A DNA stretch of 23,723 bases, taken from Bordetella parapertussis. GTDB taxonomy: Bacteria > Pseudomonadota > Gammaproteobacteria > Burkholderiales > SG8-41. Under the pieces are notes generated by a model. That model ran no database searches. It was given only the letters and a program-made list of their open reading frames with translations, and had not been told where the DNA came from. Position numbers and translations under genes: made by a program. The stretch lies in NCBI GenBank assembly GCA_945863085.1, contig CAMBCD010000005.1:1-23723 (forward strand). Reading direction: 5' to 3'. This document shows, in pieces, positions 7,951-13,637 of this stretch (within the stretch, counting starts at the first letter, position 1; each line of letters begins with the position of its first letter).

Positions 7951-8298
7951 TCAGACCAGGTTCAGCAGAAAGGCGAGGCCGGTGACCAGCGATACGCCGG
8001 CAGCAAGCGCAATCAGCGTTTTCTGCCATTCCCGCCATTCGAGGAATTCCAGCACCAGCAGGCGCAATCCCCCCGCCATGTGTGCAGCCAGCAGCAGCAC
8101 CAGCCCGGTCTCGGCAAACTTCACCAGCGGCTGCTCGGTCCAGCGCAGGAATCCGTCGAGCGCGGCCGCACCATGCAAGGCCTGGCCCAGCGCCCAGAAA
8201 TGCAGCGGCAGGAACAGCGCCAGCAGCACCCCCGAAAAACGGTGCACGATGAACGCCCAGTACGCCGGATGATTGCGCGCGCGAAAATCGTTTTTCAT
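7951..8298 (-). CDS. Succinate dehydrogenase/fumarate reductase membrane anchor (SdhC-type)
   Basis: A 115-residue integral membrane subunit with three hydrophobic helices. The SdhC signature FIVHRFSGVLLALFLPLHFW (His19-Arg20, then His33) and AAHMAGGLRLLVLEF (His73) are present; His33 and His73 fall inside helices I and II and could ligate haem b. The true start is the ATG at 8298, whose first bases overlap the TGA of the preceding anchor gene (ATGA), the usual sign of translational coupling. With its partner it would anchor the SdhB-like and SdhA-like subunits and pass electrons to quinone. It is the last of the three clustered complex genes before the sulfatase. Confidence 0.85.
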   Translation of the reverse strand: MKNDFRARNHPAYWAFIVHRFSGVLLALFLPLHFWALGQALHGAAALDGFLRWTEQPLVKFAETGLVLLLAAHMAGGLRLLVLEFLEWREWQKTLIALAAGVSLVTGLAFLLNLV

Positions 8299-8645
8299 GC
8301 CGCACCCGCCCCGAACACACCGAACACCGCACGCATGCCCCACATCGCGAGGCTCAGACCGATGACACCGGTCAATACATCGAGGCCGCGGCCGCGCCAG
8401 TTGCAGCTTTCGCTGATGATGGTGCGCAGGCCGATCGGCGCGTGCACTGCAACCGCAAACACGAACAGCGTGTAAAACGCGAACCACGCAATGCTGCCCT
8501 GGGTGCGGCCGAGAATTTCAGCGGCGCTCAAGCCGCTGCGCACCGCATAAATCATGGTCAGCAGATGCGCCAGCACGCACACCGCCAGCACCATCGCGCT
8601 GATGCGCTGCGCGCCCCACAGCAGGACTTGGGCGCGCTGGCTCAT
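8295..8645 (-). CDS. Succinate dehydrogenase/fumarate reductase membrane anchor (second small subunit)
   Basis: A 116-residue membrane protein with three hydrophobic segments. GAQRISAMVLAVCVLAHLL (His27) and FAVAVHAPIGLRTII (His68) resemble the HRxSG...H and HxxxGxR patterns of cytochrome b subunits, so it looks like a paralogue of the next anchor rather than a typical SdhD. A good ribosome site (GGGAGGTGG) precedes the ATG. The gene starts 54 bases after the SdhB-like stop, and the spacer is unusually AT-rich for this region. Together the two anchors offer four helix histidines, enough for one or two haems. Confidence 0.82.
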   Translation of the reverse strand: MSQRAQVLLWGAQRISAMVLAVCVLAHLLTMIYAVRSGLSAAEILGRTQGSIAWFAFYTLFVFAVAVHAPIGLRTIISESCNWRGRGLDVLTGVIGLSLAMWGMRAVFGVFGAGAA

Positions 8646-8699
8646 GCCACCTCCCTCACTGCGGAAATACGGTATAAGTATTTGATTTTATTCATTATT

Positions 8700-9413
8700 T
8701 TATATCTCGCCAGACAGCGTCGCCGCCAGCACGGCGCGTTTCAGCCCGGCAATGCCGGCCGTCGGCGACAGGCCCTTCGGGCAGCGCTCGGTGCAGGCGA
8801 GATGGGTATGGCAGGCATGGCAGCCGGCATCCCCCGCCACGGCAGCCAGCCGCTCGGCGCGCGCGGTGTCGCGCACATCATTGATCAGCGTCCATGCGCG
8901 GTTGAGCGCCGCCGGGCCAAGATAATCCTTGTTCCAGCTGACGACATCGCAGGCGCTGTAACACACGCCGCAGCCGATGCATTCAATGCCGGCTTCAACG
9001 CGTTTGCGCTCTTTCGATTCCGGTGAAACTTTGGCGAATTCATCCTTGCGCGTGGTGCTGCCGGTGAAACGGCCACGGGCGCGCGCCCACTTGTCGAAAT
9101 ATTCGCGCATGTCGGTGACCAGGTCCTTGATCACCGGCAGATTGCGCAGGGGTGCGATTTCAAGCTTGTTGTCGGCAGCGACCTTGGACACATGGGTGCG
9201 GCAGGTCCAGCGCGACACGCCGTTGACCGTCATCGCGCAGGAACCGCAGACGCCGACACGACAGGCAAAACGATAGGACAGCGTCGAGTCGCATTTGCGC
9301 TGCACGTAGGTCACGACATCGAGCACGGTCTGGCTTTCCTGCCGCGGCACTTCGAAATCCTGGAAACCGCCTTCTTCGGTACCGCGCCAGATCCTGACCT
9401 GCAAGGTTTGCAT
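8700..9413 (-). CDS. SdhB/FrdB-like iron-sulfur subunit
   Basis: A 237-residue three-cluster iron-sulfur protein. The [2Fe-2S] cysteines are Cys51, 56, 59 and 71 in FACRVGVCGSC...C. The second domain has Cys145, 148, 151 and 155 (CIGCGVCYSAC), and the third set is Cys201, 207 and 211 in CHTHLACTERCPKG, the same spacing as E. coli SdhB. One small oddity is Asp instead of Pro after Cys155. The open frame extends to 9497, but the ATG at 9413 is right: it follows the stop of the TPP-enzyme gene by 11 bases, has an AGGGA ribosome site, and gives the family's normal N-terminus. It would carry electrons from the SdhA-like flavoprotein, encoded about 5 kb downstream, to the membrane anchors. Confidence 0.92.
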   Translation of the reverse strand: MQTLQVRIWRGTEEGGFQDFEVPRQESQTVLDVVTYVQRKCDSTLSYRFACRVGVCGSCAMTVNGVSRWTCRTHVSKVAADNKLEIAPLRNLPVIKDLVTDMREYFDKWARARGRFTGSTTRKDEFAKVSPESKERKRVEAGIECIGCGVCYSACDVVSWNKDYLGPAALNRAWTLINDVRDTARAERLAAVAGDAGCHACHTHLACTERCPKGLSPTAGIAGLKRAVLAATLSGEI

Positions 9414-9424
9414 ACGCTGATTCC

Positions 9425-11077
9425 CTAGTGTGCTGCAGCCGGTGCGCCGGCCGTCACTGTCGGCGCCGCGAGACGCTGGATCATCACATTGATGCACGCC
9501 GGTTTGCCGCTGGCGATGGCTCGTGCAAGCGCCGGTTGCAGTTCCGCCGCCCGGGTCACCAGTTCGCCATGGCCGCCCAGCGCGGCAACAGCCAGATCAT
9601 AACGCGTACCGCCGCGCAGTTCGCAGCCATGGGCGCGTTCCTTGCCGTAAGTCCGCAACTGGATCTGGTGCTCGGCATTCCAGCAGGAGTCGTTGCCGAC
9701 CACCACGATCATCGGTACGCCATCGCGCACGGCGGTGTCGAACTCCATCAAATGAAAACCGAAAGCACCGTCACCCATCACCGCAATCACCGGTGCCTGC
9801 GGCCGGGCCATGCGCGCAGCAAAAGCAAAAGGTACGCCACTGCCAATCGACCCGCCGACACCGTTGATAACACGTGCCGGCGCATGGATGCAGGCCTGCG
9901 CCCACTGGCCGATTTCGCCGCCGTCGGCGATGAACACCGCATCGGGGGATGTATCGAGGATTTCCTGCACCGCGCGACCGAGTTCGACCGGATGCACCGG
10001 GCCGTCGCCACTGTTGATGTCACGCCATGCCGCCGGACGGAATGCGACGGCATCCGCCACTTCCCTGAACCAGGCCGCACCGGCATGCGCTTGCGCTGCA
10101 GTGATCAGCGCACGCACCGTGGCCACGCTGTCCGCCTGCGCCGACAGCGTGACACGGGCTGCGCCCAGATTTTTGATCGCGCACTGCATGGCTTCGGATT
10201 CGGGATCGATCACGGCAACACGACAGGCGGCGGCCAGCGCCGGCGCCTTGCCGAAGCGCAGCGTGAAATCCGGTTGCTTGCCAATCAGCACCACCAGGTC
10301 AGCCCTGGCCAGCGCGCCGGCAAAGGCACCCAGGCCCGGATCGTTGACGCCGCGCGGACTTTCCATGCACAGCGCCGGCACACCCGTGGCCGCAGCCAGT
10401 TGTCTGGCCAGGCCGGCGACCGGCGCATGCGCCAGTACCGGGCCGAGCAGGATCAGCGGTTTTGCCGCAGTCTTCAGCAGTGCCTGCAGCGCCGCGACGG
10501 TTTTGGCATCCGGCGGATTTTCCACCGGCGCAAAATCGGCGGCCGGCGCCAGAAATTTTTCACCGTCGGCTACTTTGTTTTCGAGCACATCAAAAGGCAG
10601 GCTCAGATGCACCGGTCCCGGCCGGCCGGAACGCGCAATGCGGCAGGCCTTGGCAATATCCGCGCCCAGGGTTTCAGCGCTGGCCGCGGCCCACGACGCC
10701 TTGACCAGCGGTGCTGCAATATCCGCCTGGCGCATTTCCTGGAAGGAACCGGTACCCAGTTCATTGAGCGGTGCGTGGCCCGACAGCAGCACCAGCGGTG
10801 ATTCGGACGCCAGCGCGGTATACAGCGCACCGACGCCGTTGGCGTGTCCCGGCCCGCCGGTCAGCATGGCAATGCCGGGTTCACCGGTCAGCCGCGCCCA
10901 GGCGTCGGCCATGTGCACGGCAGCGCCTTCGTAACGGACATGCGTGATCGCAAGCCTGGCTTCGATCGCCGCGTCATACACCGGCATGATGTGATTGCCG
11001 GACAGGGAAAAAATACGGCGCAGACCGGCTTGCGCCAGTGTGCGCGCGAGAATATCGGCACCGCGGAGTGTGGTCAT
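9425..11077 (-). CDS. Thiamine-diphosphate-dependent enzyme (acetolactate synthase/2-oxoacid decarboxylase superfamily)
   Basis: A 550-residue three-domain TPP enzyme. The N-terminal Pyr domain has the catalytic Glu50 in THVRYEGAAVHMADAWARLTG, followed by TGGPGHANG. The C-terminal PP domain has the cofactor motif GDGAFG (435-440) through GND (461-463). The middle domain has degenerate FAD-like features only, so FAD binding is uncertain. Such enzymes decarboxylate 2-oxoacids or carboligate them. Sulfoacetaldehyde acetyltransferase, oxalyl-CoA decarboxylase and benzoylformate decarboxylase are relatives of similar size, and I cannot assign one. The gene lies between the UxaA-like lyase and the SdhB-like gene, so a 2-oxoacid made by the Ldh_2 dehydrogenase is a reasonable candidate substrate. 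The first codon ATG at 11077 gives the usual family start. Confidence 0.9.
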   Translation of the reverse strand: MTTLRGADILARTLAQAGLRRIFSLSGNHIMPVYDAAIEARLAITHVRYEGAAVHMADAWARLTGEPGIAMLTGGPGHANGVGALYTALASESPLVLLSGHAPLNELGTGSFQEMRQADIAAPLVKASWAAASAETLGADIAKACRIARSGRPGPVHLSLPFDVLENKVADGEKFLAPAADFAPVENPPDAKTVAALQALLKTAAKPLILLGPVLAHAPVAGLARQLAAATGVPALCMESPRGVNDPGLGAFAGALARADLVVLIGKQPDFTLRFGKAPALAAACRVAVIDPESEAMQCAIKNLGAARVTLSAQADSVATVRALITAAQAHAGAAWFREVADAVAFRPAAWRDINSGDGPVHPVELGRAVQEILDTSPDAVFIADGGEIGQWAQACIHAPARVINGVGGSIGSGVPFAFAARMARPQAPVIAVMGDGAFGFHLMEFDTAVRDGVPMIVVVGNDSCWNAEHQIQLRTYGKERAHGCELRGGTRYDLAVAALGGHGELVTRAAELQPALARAIASGKPACINVMIQRLAAPTVTAGAPAAAH

Positions 11078-11115
11078 CGGGATCTTGTGCGGATTTCAGC
11101 GATTACGGTGAAACG

Positions 11116-11155
11116 CCCGCATGGCCAGAGCATTGCTGCACACCAGCCATGCGGG
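11116..11155 (-). other. Intercistronic stem-loop with 10-base perfect arms
   Basis: CCCGCATGGC (11116-11125) and GCCATGCGGG (11146-11155) are exact reverse complements around a 20-base loop, in the 93-base gap between the UxaA-like lyase and the TPP-enzyme gene. There is no U run, so an mRNA-processing or stabilising hairpin is more likely than a terminator. Confidence 0.6.
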
Positions 11156-11170
11156 ATGATTCAGATTACG

Positions 11171-12340
11171 TTATGCGCTTTCGTACAGGCGGGTCAGCAC
11201 AAACTCGCGATGGCCCAATGCTTCGGCTGCCGTCAGCCGGCCGTTGCAGGTGCGCAGCATGACTTCGATCAGCTCGTCGCCGGTCTGGTCAAGGTTTTTC
11301 TCCCGCTGCAGCAGGCCCGAGCAGTCGTAGTCGACGTGTTCGCTCATGGTACGCACGGTGCGCGGATTCGCAGTGAGCTTGATCACTGGTACGATCGGAT
11401 TGCCGATGACATTGCCCTGCCCGGTCGGGAACAGGTGCACCACATAACCGGATGCAGCGCACAGTGTGACCATTTCCGCCGCGGCCGAGGACGAGTCCAT
11501 GAACCACAGGCCGGGCTTGGTCGGTTCTTCGGCCTTGTCGAGCACGCCGATGACCTTGCACTTCTTGCCGATTTTCTGGATGTTGCCCAACGCTTTTTCC
11601 TCAATCGTGGTCAGGCCGCCGGCGATGTTGCCCTTGGTCGGCTGCGAATCGGAAAGATCGCTGGTTTTGTTTTTCTCGACGATTTCCTGGTAACGATCAA
11701 ACATGCGCATGAATTCCTTGCGCACTTCCGGCGTCGCGCAACGGTCAGCCACGATGTTCTCGCCACCGGTGATCTCTGTGGTTTCACCGAAACACATGGT
11801 CACGCCCAGCGGTTCCAGCTTGTCGAACGCACTGCCGACCGTCGGGTTGGAGCCGCAGCCGGAAGTCGTGTCGGACTCACCGCACTTGGTCGAAACCCAC
11901 AGGTCGCTGATCGGGCATTCCACGCGCTGCAGCTCGGAGGCCCATTGCACATATTCCTTGGCCACTTTGGAGGCACGCATGATGGTGTCGTGGTCGCCAT
12001 GGAGCTCGATGCCAAAGCCGGTGACCGGTTTGCCGGTCTTGGCAATGCCGTCGACGACTTTTTTGGCCCAGCCTTCTTCGATGCAGATCACCACCACCGC
12101 GGCGACATTGGGGTTGGCACCCGCGCCGATGATGGTGCGGAAATGCAGATCCAGGTCGGCGCCAAACTGCAGCCGGCCATAGGGATGCGGGATCGCAACC
12201 GCGCCCTTGATGTTGTTGGCCACGGCTTCGGCAGCGGCGTTGGACAGATCGTCCACGGGCAGGATCAGGACGAGGTTGCGGACACCGACACGGCCGTTCT
12301 CTCGGCGGTAGCCCATGAATGTGGTTTTGCTGTTGATCAT
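11171..12340 (-). CDS. UxaA-family lyase large subunit (SuyB-like sulfolactate sulfo-lyase candidate)
   Basis: A 389-residue catalytic subunit of the altronate/galactarate dehydratase (UxaA) superfamily. Recognisable family stretches are [15 protein letters not shown] at the N-terminus, [43 protein letters not shown] (the conserved Cys-rich core) and [23 protein letters not shown] near the C-terminus. The family eliminates water or sulfite from hydroxyacids and needs a small SAF-domain partner, which is the next gene upstream. The two-gene arrangement (about 93 + 389 residues) matches (R)-sulfolactate sulfo-lyase SuyAB, whereas E. coli UxaA and GarD are single chains of about 500 residues. 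Other split UxaA-type dehydratases exist, so sulfolactate is a hypothesis. The sulfatase and the Ldh_2 gene in the same operon give it mild support. Ribosome site GGAG precedes the ATG. Confidence 0.85.
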   Translation of the reverse strand: MINSKTTFMGYRRENGRVGVRNLVLILPVDDLSNAAAEAVANNIKGAVAIPHPYGRLQFGADLDLHFRTIIGAGANPNVAAVVVICIEEGWAKKVVDGIAKTGKPVTGFGIELHGDHDTIMRASKVAKEYVQWASELQRVECPISDLWVSTKCGESDTTSGCGSNPTVGSAFDKLEPLGVTMCFGETTEITGGENIVADRCATPEVRKEFMRMFDRYQEIVEKNKTSDLSDSQPTKGNIAGGLTTIEEKALGNIQKIGKKCKVIGVLDKAEEPTKPGLWFMDSSSAAAEMVTLCAASGYVVHLFPTGQGNVIGNPIVPVIKLTANPRTVRTMSEHVDYDCSGLLQREKNLDQTGDELIEVMLRTCNGRLTAAEALGHREFVLTRLYESA

Positions 12341-12412
12341 TGTTGTCTCCAGGAATATTCAGTTCGGCACGCAGCGCCGGTTCATCGGCCGCCTGCTCTT
12401 ATAGGTCGCTTT

Positions 12413-12694
12413 TTACCAGCGTTTTGTTTTGATGTTGTGCACGTGGGCATGTTCGCCGACCTTGATGTCCGCCACGGCCTTGCCGATGTCGAAACCGTAT
12501 TTGATGATGGTGTCGCCCTTCTTGATCTCGCGCAGCGCCGCCTTGTGGCCGATCGGGATGTCGTTGAGCGCCTTGACCTTGATCGTGGAGTCGTCTTCCA
12601 TGACCCAGCCGATCATTTCCTGTCCGGCCTTGATGCCTTCGATGACGGCCACACCGACCGTGTCTTTTTTGTCGTGTACCAATATGTGAATCAT
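12413..12694 (-). CDS. SAF-domain small subunit of UxaA-family lyase (SuyA-like)
   Basis: A 93-residue protein that is a single SAF domain, the N-terminal module of altronate dehydratase UxaA and the small subunit of sulfolactate sulfo-lyase SuyA. Its signature is the C-terminal VGEHAHVHNIKTKRW (79-93); the middle has the expected VKALNDIPIGHKAAL. The frame is open to 12748, but the ATG at 12694 has a strong AGGAGG five bases upstream and gives the family's normal MIHILVHDKKDTVGVAV start. It is the first gene of the long leftward operon, 72 bases ahead of the large subunit, and is divergent from the GntR regulator. Confidence 0.88.
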   Translation of the reverse strand: MIHILVHDKKDTVGVAVIEGIKAGQEMIGWVMEDDSTIKVKALNDIPIGHKAALREIKKGDTIIKYGFDIGKAVADIKVGEHAHVHNIKTKRW

Positions 12695-12746
12695 TGCGCC
12701 TCCTGGCTGGTAAAAACTGCGGGGAATCGTAACTGCAGGGCCGGTC

Positions 12747-12776
12747 ATGCTACCCGCCGCCGTTCCGGCAAGTCAA
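12747..12776 (-). promoter_or_regulatory. Predicted sigma-70 promoter of the leftward catabolic operon
   Basis: On the minus strand TTGACT (12776-12771) and TAGCAT (12752-12747) are separated by 18 bases and match 5/6 and 4/6 of the consensus. Transcription would start near 12740, about 45 bases before the SAF-subunit ATG. The element lies in the intergenic region shared with the GntR gene, where that regulator would be expected to bind. I could not define a convincing palindromic operator by eye. Confidence 0.55.
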
Positions 12777-12830
12777 CTAGATGACCTATATGAATTGCCG
12801 AGCCGCGTGTTAGACTGCCGCGCACTGTTT

Positions 12831-13601
12831 ATGGCCCAAATCCCCAAAACCGATCCCCTGGCGGCCGGCCAGCCGACCGCAACCCCCCTGTACCGCGAAG
12901 TGCAGTGGCGCATCACGCGTGCACTGGCGGCCGGCGAGTGGAAACCAGGCGAAGCCATCCCCAGCGAGTCGGAACTGGCGGCGGATTTCAGCGTTTCGAT
13001 CGGCACCATCCGCCGCGCCATCGACGAACTGGTTGCCGGGCGCATCCTCGTGCGTCAGCAGGGGCGCGGCACTTTTGTCGCCACCCATACCGAAGACCGC
13101 ACGCTGTTTTACTTTTTCCATATCGTCGGCAAGGACGGCAGCCAGGAATTCCCGGTGTCGGAACTGCTGTCGTTCAGCCGCGAACGCGCCGGTGCCCACG
13201 ATGAAGCACAACTGGGCATCCCCCGCGGCAGCCGCGTCGCGCGGGTGCGCAATCTGCTGAAACTCGCCGACAAGCCGGTGGTGCTGGATGACATCACGGT
13301 GTCAACGGAACGCTTCACGCGCATCGACGAGGATACCTTCCGCAACCGCGAAGGGACGATCTATGGTCTTTATCAGGCGCGTTACGGCGTCAACGTCGTG
13401 CGCATCAGCGAGCGCCTGTCGGCAGCGCATCCGCCGGCGGAAATTGCTGCGATCCTCGGCATGCGCGCCAACCAGCCGGCACTGCACATCCGCCGCGTGG
13501 CCTACACCTACAACGATTCACCGGTGGAATACCGGCTGAGCTGGATCAACAGCGCCGACCACGAATACCTGAGCGACCTGTGGAAAACCGCGGCGCGCTG
13601 A
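12831..13601 (+). CDS. GntR family regulator, HutC subfamily (wHTH + UTRA)
   Basis: A 256-residue transcription factor. Residues about 19-86 form the GntR winged helix-turn-helix (PLYREVQWRITRALAAGEWKPGEAIPSESELA...IRRAIDELVAGRILVRQQGRGTFVA). Residues about 105-250 fit the UTRA effector domain, with GIPRGSRVARVRNLL and the closing PVEYRLSWINSADHEYL. The frame is open back to 12747, but the ATG at 12831 starts the protein at a normal place. It is transcribed divergently from the catabolic operon across a 136-base intergenic region, the classic layout for a local regulator that releases DNA on binding a pathway metabolite; most family members are repressors. The effector is unknown. Its 3' end is followed by a palindromic repeat shared with the next, convergent gene. 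Confidence 0.92.
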   Translation: MAQIPKTDPLAAGQPTATPLYREVQWRITRALAAGEWKPGEAIPSESELAADFSVSIGTIRRAIDELVAGRILVRQQGRGTFVATHTEDRTLFYFFHIVGKDGSQEFPVSELLSFSRERAGAHDEAQLGIPRGSRVARVRNLLKLADKPVVLDDITVSTERFTRIDEDTFRNREGTIYGLYQARYGVNVVRISERLSAAHPPAEIAAILGMRANQPALHIRRVAYTYNDSPVEYRLSWINSADHEYLSDLWKTAAR

Positions 13602-13605
13602 AGGC

Positions 13606-13637
13606 GCGCCCCGATGGAAGTCCCCTTGGGGGGCGCC
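13606..13637. repeat. GC-rich palindromic element, copy 1 (convergent intergenic gap)
   Basis: This 32-base element has outer arms GCGCCCC and GGGGCGC and core GGAAGTCCCCTTGGGG. It fills nearly all of the 35 bases between the GntR stop and the stop of the convergent exported-protein gene; its last base is part of that gene's TAG. It could act as a hairpin terminator for both genes. Five further copies lie within the next gene. Confidence 0.9.

Noticed and set aside
2026..9413. Housekeeping sdhCDAB and fumarase of the TCA cycle
   Set aside because: The split gene order, the Cys46/Glu254 changes in the flavoprotein, and the catabolic neighbours with a local GntR regulator argue for an accessory set; the true housekeeping genes are expected elsewhere.
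9425..11077. Assignment of the TPP enzyme as sulfoacetaldehyde acetyltransferase (Xsc)
   Set aside because: It has the general TPP fold, but the recalled Xsc N-terminal sequence does not match closely and the protein is shorter than Xsc (about 590 residues), so the generic call was kept.
10844..12784. A 646-codon plus-strand frame opposite the UxaA-like and TPP-enzyme genes
   Set aside because: It spans several real genes and their gaps on the other strand and has no recognisable motif.
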